This document shows positions 8,373 through 16,402 of a stretch of DNA of 64,000 nt, in pieces. Within the stretch, counting starts at the first letter, position 1. Every line of letters starts with the position of its first letter. Source of the stretch: RYN-230 sp963718305 (lineage in GTDB: Bacteria; Actinomycetota; Actinomycetes; Streptosporangiales; Streptosporangiaceae); the NCBI GenBank assembly GCA_963718305.1, contig CAVQZG010000020.1:542500-606499 (forward strand). Reading direction: 5' to 3'. The notes under the pieces were generated by a model. That model saw only the letters and a program-made list of their open reading frames with translations. It was not told the origin of the DNA and did no database searches. The position numbers and the translations under genes were made by a program.

Positions 8373-8384
8373 GACCCTTACAGA
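8373..8384 (-). promoter_or_regulatory. Shared 12-base motif TCTGTAAGGGTC, copy 1
   Basis: The minus strand reads TCTGTAAGGGTC between the methyltransferase start (8270, minus) and the response regulator start (8445, plus). The same 12 bases occur at 11497-11508 in the other divergent promoter of the cluster, and an 8-base version (GTAAGGGT) overlaps the response-regulator start at 8439-8446. A binding site for the neighbouring OmpR-type regulator is the natural hypothesis. Confidence 0.45.
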
Positions 8385-8444
8385 CCGATGACGGATCTCT
8401 CCCGGTCAGAGGCACAAAGGCGGTGCGGCATCTACGGTGTAAGG

Positions 8445-9161
8445 GTGAATACCAACCCCGACCGGCCGGGGCGCATCATCGTGGTTGATGATGACGCGAC
8501 CCTGGCTGATGTCGTCGGGCGTTACCTGACGCGCGATGGGCACCACGTGGAATGCGTTGGCGACGGCTACGAGGCGCTGCGCCGGGTCGCCGCTGAACCG
8601 CCGGATCTTGTCGTCCTGGACCTGATGCTGCCCGGCATCGACGGCCTGGAAGTCTGCCGGAGACTGCGCGCGCAATGGCCCATCCCGGTGGTGATGCTGA
8701 CCGCGCTGGGCGAGGAGACCGACCGGGTGGTCGGCTTCGAGACCGGGGCCGACGATTACGTCACCAAGCCGTTCAGCCCCCGTGAGCTGGCCCTCCGGGT
8801 CCGGTCGGTGCTGCGCCGCGCCCGGGGCGGAGGCCTGCCCGACCCGCCCGCGCTGGGCGTCATCAAGGACGGCAACCTCATCGTCAACCTGGGCGCGCAC
8901 TCGGTCATGCTGGCCGAGAGCACGCTGGCCCTGACCTCCCGGGAGTACGACCTCCTGGTGTTCCTCATGCGCCGTCCCCGCCAGGCGTTCAGCCGTGAGC
9001 AGTTGCTCGCGCACGTGTGGGGCTGGACCTTCGGTGACACGTCCACGGTCACCGTGCACATCCGGCGGCTGCGGGAAAAGATCGAGCCGGACCCCACGGC
9101 ACCCCGGCGGATCGTCACCGTCTGGGGCGTTGGCTACCGTTACGAACCGGGAGAAGCATGA
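8445..9161 (+). CDS. OmpR/PhoB family response regulator
   Basis: 238 residues from the GTG at 8445; an in-frame ATG at 8388 would add 19 residues that look unlike the family. The receiver domain has the acidic pocket VVDDD (residues 13-17), phospho-acceptor D59 (VVLDLMLPG), the T/A switch region MLTAL and K108 (DYVTKPFSPRE). The C-terminal winged helix spans roughly 140-238 and ends with the typical RRLREKIEPDP ... TVWGVGYRYEP. It is co-transcribed with the kinase, whose start overlaps its stop (ATGA). It probably controls the flanking glycan genes. Confidence 0.92.
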   Translation: MNTNPDRPGRIIVVDDDATLADVVGRYLTRDGHHVECVGDGYEALRRVAAEPPDLVVLDLMLPGIDGLEVCRRLRAQWPIPVVMLTALGEETDRVVGFETGADDYVTKPFSPRELALRVRSVLRRARGGGLPDPPALGVIKDGNLIVNLGAHSVMLAESTLALTSREYDLLVFLMRRPRQAFSREQLLAHVWGWTFGDTSTVTVHIRRLREKIEPDPTAPRRIVTVWGVGYRYEPGEA

Positions 9162-10360
9162 CAGGCATCGACGCGCCCACGCTCTGGCAGGTGACGTACA
9201 CCGTCGCCGGGGTCGCCGTCGCCTCAGCGGCGGCCGGGCTGCTCTGCGTCCGGCTGCTCGCCCGGCGCTCGCTGGCCACGCTCCTGTTCGTGGTGGCCGC
9301 GGTGGTCATCGTCAGCACCAGCGCCGGGGTCGGGGTCATCGCCTACAAGATGATGATCTCCACGGACGACCGGAACGTGGTGCTGGCCGTGGTGGTCATC
9401 GCGGGCGTGGCCGGTTTCGCGGTCGCGCTGCTGGTCGGCCACCGGGTCACCGCGGCCAGCCGGATCCTGCTCGCGGCGGTCCGCAACGTCGGCAGCGTCG
9501 GCTACTACGAGCCGCCCCAGGCCCACCTGCCCGCCGAGTTCGCCACCCTGTCCGACGAGCTGGCCCTGGCGCACGAGAAGCTCGCCGAGTCCTACACCCG
9601 GGAACGGGCGCTGGAAGCCAGCCGCCGGGAACTGGTCGCCTGGGTCAGCCACGACCTGCGCACCCCGCTGGCCGGGCTGCGCGCCATGGCGGAGGCGCTG
9701 GAAGACGGCGTGGTGGTCGACTTCGAGACGGTGACCACCTACCACACGCAGATCCGCCGCGAGGCGGACCGGCTGTCGGCCATGATCGACGACCTGTTCG
9801 AGCTGGCCCGCATCCACGCGGGCGCGCTGCGGCTGTCCCGACGCCTGGTCGGGCTGGACGACCTGGTGGCGGAGGCCCTGGCCAGCACCGAGCCGCTGGC
9901 CCGCGCCAAGGGGGTCCGGCTGCGCGGCTCCTCGGTGCGCGGGCTGCCGGTCCTGGTCGACGCGGATGAGTTCGGCCGCGCGCTGCGCAACCTGGTGACC
10001 AACGCGATCCGGCACACCCCCTCGGAGGGGATGGTCGAGGTCCAGGGTGACCTGCACCGCGGCATGGCCTGCGTCAGCGTGGTCGACGCCTGCGGCGGGA
10101 TCCCGCCCGAGGCGCTGCCGCGGGTCTTCGACGTGGCATTCCGCGCGGAGACGGCCCGCACCCCCGGCCCGGACAACAACGCCGGTCTGGGGCTCAGCAT
10201 CGCCCGCGGCATCGTGGAGGCGCACTCCGGCCAGATCGCGGTGCAGAACATCGCCCGCGGCTGCCAGTTCGTGATCCGGCTCCCGCTGGCCCAGTCGGGA
10301 GCCCGGCAGCAGACGGCCCCGATCGTCGTGGACCCGGACTACGCGCGGCAGGCCGGCTGA
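9158..10360 (+). CDS. Sensor histidine kinase
   Basis: 400 residues. Three membrane helices lie near residues 10-35, 40-62 and 73-95 with almost no extracellular loop, so it probably senses within or at the membrane. A HAMP-like linker follows, then the HisKA box WVSHDLRTPLAGL with phospho-histidine H165, the N box NLVTNAIRHTP near 278-288, a G1 box (VVDACGGIP) and G2 (NAGLGLSIARGIVEAH). It is the cognate kinase of the preceding regulator (ATGA overlap). The last 22 bases overlap the 3' end of the convergent epimerase gene. Confidence 0.92.
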   Translation: MTGIDAPTLWQVTYTVAGVAVASAAAGLLCVRLLARRSLATLLFVVAAVVIVSTSAGVGVIAYKMMISTDDRNVVLAVVVIAGVAGFAVALLVGHRVTAASRILLAAVRNVGSVGYYEPPQAHLPAEFATLSDELALAHEKLAESYTRERALEASRRELVAWVSHDLRTPLAGLRAMAEALEDGVVVDFETVTTYHTQIRREADRLSAMIDDLFELARIHAGALRLSRRLVGLDDLVAEALASTEPLARAKGVRLRGSSVRGLPVLVDADEFGRALRNLVTNAIRHTPSEGMVEVQGDLHRGMACVSVVDACGGIPPEALPRVFDVAFRAETARTPGPDNNAGLGLSIARGIVEAHSGQIAVQNIARGCQFVIRLPLAQSGARQQTAPIVVDPDYARQAG

Positions 10361-11436
10361 GGGACTTCCTGGCTGGGCCGCCCGGCATTCACGGGGTGGC
10401 GCAGCGGCGCGTGAGCGAACTCGGTCATCCCGTCGCCGAATCCGGTCTCAGCCCGGAACCCGAGCCCCTGGGCGGCTGCCTCGGGCGACGCCACGATGTG
10501 CCGGACGTCGCCCAGCCGGTAGCGGCCGGTCACCGTGGGAGCGGGACCGCCGAACGCGCCGGCCAGCGCCCCCGCCATCTCGCCGACCGTGTGCGGCTCG
10601 CCGCTGGCGATGTTGAAGGCCCGCAGCGAGCCCGGCTCACCCGCCCGCAGCGCGGCCAGGTTGGCCCGGGCCACGTCGCGGCAGTGCACGAAGTCGCGCC
10701 GCTGCTGGCCGTCCTCGTACACCTGGGGCGAGCGGCCTCCCTCCAGCGCGGACCGGAAGATCGCCGCCACCCCTGAGTACGGCGTGTCACGCGGCATCCG
10801 CGGCCCGTACACGTTGTGGTAGCGCAGCGCGACCGCGGACCCGCCGGTCATCCTGGCCCAGGTGGCGGCCAGATGTTCCTGGGCAAGCTTGCTGGCCGCG
10901 TAGGCGTTGCGGGGATCCAGCGGGGCATCCTCGGTGACGGTGGCCACGGTGAGCGGCGCTGAGCACTGCGGGCAGCGGGGCTCGAAGCAGCCCGCCTCCA
11001 GATCGCTCACATCCCTCGGGGCAGGCCGGACCCGGCCGTGCCCGGCGCAGTCGTAGGCGCCTTCCCCGTAGACCACCATGGACGAGGCCAGCACCAGGCG
11101 GGGCACGCCACTGCGGCCCATGGCCTCGAGCAGCACCGCGGTGCCAGTCACGTTGACGTCGGAGTAGGCAGGCAGATCGGCCAGGTCGACCCCCAGGCCG
11201 ACCAGCGCGGCCTGATGGCACACGACGTCCGCGCCCGCCACCGCCCGGCGGACCGCGTCGGGGTCACGGACGTCCCCCACGGCCAGGTCGAAGTTGTCCG
11301 GCAGGTAATCGGGCCGGCCGGCGTGCACGGCCGGGGCCAGCGAGTCCAGGCCCTGGACCTCGTGGCCTGCCGCCCGCATGACGTCGACTGCATGGGAGCC
11401 GATGAATCCCGCGGCCCCGGTCACCAGAATTCGCAT
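10339..11436 (-). CDS. NAD-dependent sugar epimerase/dehydratase with a cysteine-rich insert
   Basis: 365 residues of the extended SDR family. The NAD site is TGAAGFIG (residues 6-13), the catalytic pair Y179/K183 sits in YAASK, and SSMVVYG is the serine strand. Between them lies an insert with C130, C150, C155 and C158 (GCFEPRCPQC), which looks like a small zinc knuckle; plain GalE and Gmd enzymes do not have it. It likely acts on a nucleotide sugar such as UDP-glucose or a derivative. It is divergent from the GT2 gene across a 103-base promoter holding the shared 12-base motif, and probably supplies sugar donors for this cluster. Confidence 0.85.
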   Translation of the reverse strand: MRILVTGAAGFIGSHAVDVMRAAGHEVQGLDSLAPAVHAGRPDYLPDNFDLAVGDVRDPDAVRRAVAGADVVCHQAALVGLGVDLADLPAYSDVNVTGTAVLLEAMGRSGVPRLVLASSMVVYGEGAYDCAGHGRVRPAPRDVSDLEAGCFEPRCPQCSAPLTVATVTEDAPLDPRNAYAASKLAQEHLAATWARMTGGSAVALRYHNVYGPRMPRDTPYSGVAAIFRSALEGGRSPQVYEDGQQRRDFVHCRDVARANLAALRAGEPGSLRAFNIASGEPHTVGEMAGALAGAFGGPAPTVTGRYRLGDVRHIVASPEAAAQGLGFRAETGFGDGMTEFAHAPLRHPVNAGRPSQEVPQPACRA

Positions 11437-11496
11437 GGCAGCAGCGAATCACGCGGCCAACCTGGGCTCATACGGTGCGCGACGATACGTCACAGC

Positions 11497-11508
11497 TCTG
11501 TAAGGGTC
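11497..11508 (+). promoter_or_regulatory. Shared 12-base motif TCTGTAAGGGTC, copy 2
   Basis: Identical to the minus-strand sequence at 8373-8384. It lies between the epimerase start (11436, minus) and the GT2 start (11540, plus), 32 bases before the latter. A chance repeat of 12 bases in two neighbouring divergent promoters is unlikely, so a common regulator is inferred. Confidence 0.45.
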
Positions 11509-11539
11509 GATCCGGGTACTCCCGGGCTACGGTCGGGCC

Positions 11540-12190
11540 ATGCGGATCGACGTCATCCTGCCCTGCCTGAACGAGGCTGAGGCGCTGCCCTGGGTCCTGT
11601 CCCGGATGCCGGCCGGGTTTCACCCCATCGTGGCCGACAACGGCTCCACCGACGCGTCGGCCAGCATCGCGGTGGAGCACGGGGCCACGGTCGTCCGGGT
11701 ACCGCAGCGCGGCTTCGGCGCCGCCTGCCACGCCGGGCTGATCGCGGCGACCAGCGACATCGTCTGCTTCATGGACGCGGATGCCTCGCTCAACCCGCGC
11801 GATCTGCCGCAGGTGGCTGATCCGGTCCGGCTCGGCTCCGCGGACCTGGTGCTGGGCCGCCGGATGACCCGCAGCCTGGGCAGCTGGCCGGTGCACGCCC
11901 GGTTCGCGAACAAGGTCCTCGCCGTTGAGCTGCGCCGGCGCACCGGGGTGCGGCTGCGTGACCTCGGGCCGATGCGCTGCGCCCGCCGCGCGCAGCTGGT
12001 CGCGCTGGGCCTGTCTGACCGTCGCTTCGGCTACCCGCTGGAGATGGTGATGGCTGCGGCCAACGCCGATTGGAGGATCGACGAGGTGGATATCCCCTAC
12101 CTGCCCCGGTCTGGGCGGTCCAAGGTCACGGGCACCGTGAGCGGGACGGTGCGGACCGTCCGCGACATGCGGCGGGTGCTCGCCTCATGA
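11540..12190 (+). CDS. Glycosyltransferase family 2 protein
   Basis: 216 residues with a GT-A fold. It opens with DVILPCLNEAEAL, has VADNGSTDAS at the nucleotide-binding strand, and carries the metal-binding DxD in CFMDADASL near residues 75-80. It ends with a basic tail and has no membrane helices, so it resembles the soluble DPM1/DPG-synthase-like group that transfers sugar from a nucleotide to polyprenyl phosphate. That would supply the GT87-type enzyme nearby, which is an inference. It overlaps the next gene by ATGA. Confidence 0.85.
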   Translation: MRIDVILPCLNEAEALPWVLSRMPAGFHPIVADNGSTDASASIAVEHGATVVRVPQRGFGAACHAGLIAATSDIVCFMDADASLNPRDLPQVADPVRLGSADLVLGRRMTRSLGSWPVHARFANKVLAVELRRRTGVRLRDLGPMRCARRAQLVALGLSDRRFGYPLEMVMAAANADWRIDEVDIPYLPRSGRSKVTGTVSGTVRTVRDMRRVLAS

Positions 12191-13020
12191 CCGCTGCCAG
12201 CGGAGCGCCCGCGAGGGAGCCAGGAAAAAGGCCGGCTGCCGAATGGCCCTTCGCCCCGGCGACCGGCCTCTCAGGCACCGGTCCCTCAGGCACGGTCGCG
12301 GCCCAGCTCATCGTCCTGGCCAAGGCTCCGGTGCCGGGCCGGGTCAAGACCCGGCTCACCCCGCCGTTCACCCCGCAGGAAGCCGCGATGCTGGCCGAGG
12401 CGGCGCTCGTCGACACGCTGGAGGCCGGGGCCAGCGCCTCGTTCGCCCGGCACACGCTGTCCCTGGATGACCAGCGGGCCGCGCCGGGCGCCCTGCGGGC
12501 GGAGCTGCCAGCCCGTTTCGAGGTGTCGCCGCAGCGCGGCCAGGGGCTGGACGAGCGGATCGCCGCCGCCTTCGACGACGCCTACGCGCAGCTCGCGGTC
12601 CCTATCGTGCTGATTGGCATGGACACCCCCCAGGTGACCCCCGGGCTGCTGGAGACCGTGGCGCAGCCCCTGGCCGCCGGGGACGCGGACGCAGTGTTCG
12701 GGCCGGCCGAGGACGGCGGCTTCTGGCTGCTCGGCCTGCGCAAGCCGGATCCGCAGCTGATCCTGGGCGTGCCGATGTCGGTGGATCACACCGGCCGGGT
12801 CCAGCTGGACCGGCTGCGCGACGCGGGCCTGTGCGTCCGCCAGGTGCCGGAGCTGCTGGACGTGGACACGGCCGAGGACGCGGAACGTGTCGCGCGCCAG
12901 GCCCCCGGCAGCCGGTTCGCGGCCACCCTGGCGTCGCTGGTCCCGGGTGGCCACGCCCAGCCGGCCCTCACCGGGCGTCACCACCAGGCCCGGCCGGCCC
13001 CGGCGGGCGCGCTCGGGTAA
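12187..13020 (+). CDS. DUF2064 / TIGR04282-type nucleotidyl- or glycosyltransferase
   Basis: 277 residues. After a 38-residue flexible leader comes LIVLAKAPVPGRVKTRL, the opening of the DUF2064 GT-A-like family (often labelled arsenosugar-type glycosyltransferase). This is followed by IGMDTPQVTP and GPAEDGGFWLLG. The fold resembles nucleotidyltransferases such as CofC and MobA. The gene is coupled to the GT2 gene, and this GT2-DUF2064 pairing is common in actinomycetes near molybdopterin oxidoreductases, although its product is not established. The 3' part faces the antisense extension of the next membrane-protein gene. Confidence 0.75.
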   Translation: MTAASGAPAREPGKRPAAEWPFAPATGLSGTGPSGTVAAQLIVLAKAPVPGRVKTRLTPPFTPQEAAMLAEAALVDTLEAGASASFARHTLSLDDQRAAPGALRAELPARFEVSPQRGQGLDERIAAAFDDAYAQLAVPIVLIGMDTPQVTPGLLETVAQPLAAGDADAVFGPAEDGGFWLLGLRKPDPQLILGVPMSVDHTGRVQLDRLRDAGLCVRQVPELLDVDTAEDAERVARQAPGSRFAATLASLVPGGHAQPALTGRHHQARPAPAGALG

Positions 13021-13818
13021 GCCCACCGGCTGGGCCGCGGGGCGCGCCGCGGCGCGCTCGGCGGCGATCAGCCGGAAGCACAGTTCCACCAGCAGCAGGC
13101 CGACCACCGCTTCGACGACGCCTTCGCCGATGGACCGCACGATCAGGGTGGTCACCACGCTGGTGTGGCCGGACGGATCCGGCAGGATGCCGACCACCCC
13201 GTTGGCCAGCAGCAGCGGCAGGGTCGCATACGCCGCGACCCGCCAGAAGTGCGGCCGGACCAGATGCGCGGAACGGCGCAGGCCGGCCACGGCGTGCTGG
13301 CGCTCGAGCTCGATGACCGGCCCGACCACGGCCAGCAGGGTGATGGCGATCAGCCCGGGAATGATCAGGGCCACCAGCCCGATCACGATGATCAGGGCGG
13401 CCAGCAGGTCGGCCAGGATCAGCGAGCCCCAGGGCAGTGAGCGCAGCACGTCGCGGATCCGGCTGCCGTCAGACCCAGGCTCGGTCTTCCCCTGCTCCGT
13501 GTTCTCGTGCTCCGGCTTCCCGTGCTCGGTCTTCCCCCGCTCGGTGGCCCCGTGCTCAGTGCTAGTGACCAGCCGGCACAGGAAGCCGGACAGGAACACC
13601 GCGCCAAGCAGGCTCACCGTCGAGGTGGACAGGGCGCCGACCACCGCCGAGGTCACGTCGGACCGGTCCAGCAGGTGGTCGGCGGCCAGCTCCACCGCCA
13701 CAGTCACGGCGGACACCACGATCGAGACGACCAGGATCCGCCACGCATGCCGCCGGGCGGTATGCACCACGGCCACGGCGATCGGCCGGAATCGCAGCGT
13801 CGGGTCGCGGGTCGCCAT
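12286..13818 (-). CDS. Integral membrane protein (YciC/GPDP-membrane-domain-like); 3' end uncertain
   Basis: Residues 1-265 (13818 down to about 13020) look genuine. They comprise a basic start, about six hydrophobic helices (WRILVVSIVVSAVTVAVEL, LLAALIIVIGLVALIIPGL and others), a charged low-complexity Glu/Thr/His/Gly loop near residues 88-120, and HAVAGLRRSAHLVRPHFWRV before the last helices. This pattern matches small multi-helix proteins of the YciC/glycerophosphoryl-diester-phosphodiesterase-membrane-domain type. The frame then runs a further 0.73 kb antisense through the DUF2064 gene before a stop at 12286, and that tail is low-complexity Arg/Gly/Gln. The real protein most likely ends near 13 kb. 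Its function is unknown. Confidence 0.55.
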   Translation of the reverse strand: MATRDPTLRFRPIAVAVVHTARRHAWRILVVSIVVSAVTVAVELAADHLLDRSDVTSAVVGALSTSTVSLLGAVFLSGFLCRLVTSTEHGATERGKTEHGKPEHENTEQGKTEPGSDGSRIRDVLRSLPWGSLILADLLAALIIVIGLVALIIPGLIAITLLAVVGPVIELERQHAVAGLRRSAHLVRPHFWRVAAYATLPLLLANGVVGILPDPSGHTSVVTTLIVRSIGEGVVEAVVGLLLVELCFRLIAAERAAARPAAQPVGLPERARRGRPGLVVTPGEGRLGVATRDQRRQGGREPAAGGLARDTFRVLGRVHVQQLRHLADAQARVAQPVQLDPAGVIHRHRHAQDQLRIRLAQAEQPEAAVLGRPEHCVRVPGGQGLRHGLQQPGGHLGGVHANQHDRDRELRVGVVEGGGDPLVQPLAALRRHLETGWQLRPQGARRGPLVIQGQRVPGERGAGPGLQRVDERRLGQHRGFLRGERRGEPGLDPARHRSLGQDDELGRDRA

Positions 13819-13877
13819 GACACGTCACGGTACGTGAGTGCCGTCCCGGGAGCCTCCTCCGGGGCGTCTGGCACCAC

Positions 13878-13926
13878 AACGCCCTCGCGGCGGCAGCCGG
13901 GGATCCGGTGCCGCCGCGAGGGCGTT
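13878..13926 (-). terminator. Strong hairpin downstream of the sulfoquinovose synthase gene
   Basis: AACGCCCTCGCGGCGGCA (13878-13895) pairs perfectly with 13909-13926, an 18-base stem with a 13-base loop. It lies 26 bases beyond the stop of the gene at 13952 and upstream of the next minus-strand gene. No U-tract follows, as is common in high-GC actinomycetes. Confidence 0.7.
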
Positions 13927-13951
13927 AGAGATCAAGCGACCATGCGAACGG

Positions 13952-15163
13952 TTACTCCTGGCCGGGAAGCTCCGTCATCAGGTCGTCGGCGGTCTCCATG
14001 CCGGCCTTCCAGACCGAACGGGCGATGATCTTGGAGGGGTCGGCCCGGTGCGCGTAGTGCTTGGCGATGTCGGTGCCCTCACCGAGCAGGCCCTCCGACA
14101 GGGTGGTCGGCTGCAGGCCCAGCGCCAGGAACTGGTCGTTCCGCACGACGAGGTCGTTCTCCTCCGCCTCGACCCGCGGGTTCGGCAGGTACGCGATCTC
14201 CACGCCCATCACGTCGCCCACCATCTTGGCCAGGTCGAGCACGCGGTGGGTTTCGGTGATCTGGTTGAGTACCCGGGGCCGGTCCCCCGCCTCGGGCGGG
14301 TTGCTGATGGCCAGCTCGATGCACCGCACGGTGTCGCGGATGTGGATGAACGCCCGGGTCTGCCCGCCGGTGCCGTGCACCGTCAGCGGGTGCCCGATGG
14401 CGGCCTGCATCAGGAACCGGTTGAGCACGGTGCCGTAGTCGCCGTCGTAGTCGAACCGGTTGATCAGCCGCTCGTCCTGGCCGGTCTGCGGGGTCTGCGT
14501 ACCCCACACGATGCCCTGGTGCAGGTCGGTGATCCGCACCCCGTCGTTCTTGGCGTAGAACGCGAACATCAGCTGGTCGAGCGTCTTGGTCATGTGGTAC
14601 ACCGACCCGGGATTCGCCGGGTGCAGGATCTCCCGCTCCAGCTCACCGTCCGGGGTGGGCACCTTCACGGTCAGGTAGCCCTCGGGGATCGGCGCACTGC
14701 CGGACCACCCGTACCCGTAGACGCCCATCGTGCCCAGGTGCGCCAGGGCGGCGTCGATCCTGGTCTCCACGAGCGCGGCCAGCAGGTTGTGCGTGGCCCG
14801 GACGTTGTTGTCCACCGTGTAGCGCTTGGTCGCCGTGGTCCGCATCGAGTACGGCGCCGCCCGCTGCTCAGCGAAGTGCACGATCGCGTCCGGCCGCAGC
14901 TCGGACAGCACCGCAACGAGCTTGTCGTACTCGGTGGCCAGGTCCAGGCTGATGAAGCCGATCTCCTTGCCGGAGACCTCTTCCCAGACCCGGATCCGCT
15001 CGCCGATCGGCCTGATCGGCGTCAGCGACTCGACCTCCAGGTCGATGTCGATCTTGCGACGGCTCAGATTGTCGATGATGGTCACATCGTGGCCACGGTC
15101 CGACAAGTAAAGCGAGGTCGGCCAGCCACAGAAACCATCGCCGCCCAGAACCAGAACGCGCAT
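13952..15163 (-). CDS. sqdB: UDP-sulfoquinovose synthase (SQD1/SqdB-type)
   Basis: 403 residues. The opening MRVLVLGGDGFCGWPTSL and ESLTPI match the UDP-sulfoquinovose synthase family rather than generic epimerases, as do FAEQRAAPYSM near 98-107, HLGTMGVYG with catalytic T145, the Y189xxxK193 pair (VYHMTK), DLHQGIVWG, and NPRVEAEEND. The enzyme makes UDP-sulfoquinovose from UDP-glucose and sulfite using tightly bound NAD, the head-group donor for the sulfolipid SQDG. I chose the ATG at 15163, with GGGAG five bases before it. No SqdX/SQD2 transferase is recognisable in the window, so the acceptor may be a different lipid or glycan made by the GTs at 6-13 kb. Confidence 0.88.
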   Translation of the reverse strand: MRVLVLGGDGFCGWPTSLYLSDRGHDVTIIDNLSRRKIDIDLEVESLTPIRPIGERIRVWEEVSGKEIGFISLDLATEYDKLVAVLSELRPDAIVHFAEQRAAPYSMRTTATKRYTVDNNVRATHNLLAALVETRIDAALAHLGTMGVYGYGWSGSAPIPEGYLTVKVPTPDGELEREILHPANPGSVYHMTKTLDQLMFAFYAKNDGVRITDLHQGIVWGTQTPQTGQDERLINRFDYDGDYGTVLNRFLMQAAIGHPLTVHGTGGQTRAFIHIRDTVRCIELAISNPPEAGDRPRVLNQITETHRVLDLAKMVGDVMGVEIAYLPNPRVEAEENDLVVRNDQFLALGLQPTTLSEGLLGEGTDIAKHYAHRADPSKIIARSVWKAGMETADDLMTELPGQE

Positions 15164-15586
15164 TCCGACTCCCATCACGTTCCGCCGTTTACAGGGACGC
15201 CCTTCGGCCGCTGCCGTTGGGGCCGGGAACTCAAGGCGGGCAGGCATGCTACCCAGGCCATGGCGTCCCGTGGCCGGCCAGTCTACCCGGACAGGCTCAG
15301 CGAGCCTGCCGCCAGATCGGCATATAAGCCGCGAATCACCATAGCCCCCGCCCGCCAGCCTTGGCATCCTAGCCAGGCGCGGGGCCCAGCATCCAGCGAA
15401 CAGAAGAGGCCGCAGGTCAGCAGCCTGGCGACTACGTACCCAGATCGTGCCACTTAATCAGTCCTGATCCGGTTTTCCTGAGCCCAGGAGGCAACCGCAG
15501 GTGAGATGAGTCACAGGAGCAACGGCGCCCGGGGCGGCTGGACCTGACGTAACCGGGCAGAAACATCCGCCGTGGACGATAGGAAT
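15164..15586. other. Divergent intergenic region (423 bases)
   Basis: Lies between the minus-strand sulfoquinovose synthase gene and the plus-strand transglutaminase pair. It should hold both promoters. I see an AT-richer patch near 15320-15330 (GGCATATAAGC) and another near 15450-15475, but no gene, clear inverted repeat or RNA gene. Confidence 0.5.
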
Positions 15587-16402
15587 ATGAGACGCCGGCG
15601 TATTCAGGTGGGATGCGACTTCACCTACCTGGCCGCCATCGACACGCCGGTCGTCTTCCAGGTGCAGCCGCGCGGGTCCGCATACGTTGTCGTGGACCAC
15701 GAGCGGTGGTCGGCAGGGCCGCAGATGGAACTGCGGAGCTACACCGACCTCTACGGCAACCCGTGCGCCCGGGCCATGCTCCCGGCGGGCCGGTCCAGTT
15801 TCGGCTATCACGCGATCGCCGACGTTCCCGACGCCACCGAGGACGCGGATGAGGACGCCGCTGAAGCTACGCCCAACGCGCTGCCCGACGACACGTTGAT
15901 CTACACCCTGCCCAGCCGGTACTGCCTGCCCGACGTGCTGGGGGACGAGGCGTGGTCCCGGTTCGGCGCGCTGGCCCCGGGCTACCGCCGGGTCCAGGCC
16001 ATCTGCGACCACGTGCACGGCCATCTGGAGTTCAGGTACGGCAGCAGCACCGCGCTGTCCACCGCCGCGGACGTGAACGCGGCGGGCCGCGGGGTGTGCC
16101 GCGATTTCACCCACCTGGCCATCTCGTTCTGCCGGGCGCTGAACATCCCGGCCCGCTACGTCTTCGGCTACCTGCCCGATATGGACGTCCCCCCGGACCC
16201 GGCGCCGATGGACTTCGCGGCCTGGATGGAAGTCTGGCTCGGCCAGCGGTGGTGGACCTTTGATCCCCGCAACAACATGCGGCGCAAGGGCCGGGTGGTG
16301 ATCGGCCGGGGACGCGACGCGTCGGACGTGGCCATGGCCACGACGTTCGGCGGCCCGGTCCTGGAATCGATGGTGGTTCAGGCTGAGGAGGCGCCCGGAT
16401 GA
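15587..16402 (+). CDS. Transglutaminase-like protein, first of a pair
   Basis: 271 residues from the ATG at 15587 (AGGA just upstream). An N-terminal beta domain precedes the papain-like transglutaminase domain: GRGVCRDFTHLAISFCR carries the nucleophile C171, then ARYVFGYLPD, and WTFDPRNN has the aspartate. At the position where the catalytic histidine normally precedes AW, the sequence is DFAAWMEVW, so the histidine is Ala. Members with this substitution may be inactive or use another base. It ends with VVIGRGRDASDVA, typical of the subfamily, and overlaps its partner by ATGA. These are cytoplasmic proteins of unknown peptide-processing role. Confidence 0.8.
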   Translation: MRRRRIQVGCDFTYLAAIDTPVVFQVQPRGSAYVVVDHERWSAGPQMELRSYTDLYGNPCARAMLPAGRSSFGYHAIADVPDATEDADEDAAEATPNALPDDTLIYTLPSRYCLPDVLGDEAWSRFGALAPGYRRVQAICDHVHGHLEFRYGSSTALSTAADVNAAGRGVCRDFTHLAISFCRALNIPARYVFGYLPDMDVPPDPAPMDFAAWMEVWLGQRWWTFDPRNNMRRKGRVVIGRGRDASDVAMATTFGGPVLESMVVQAEEAPG

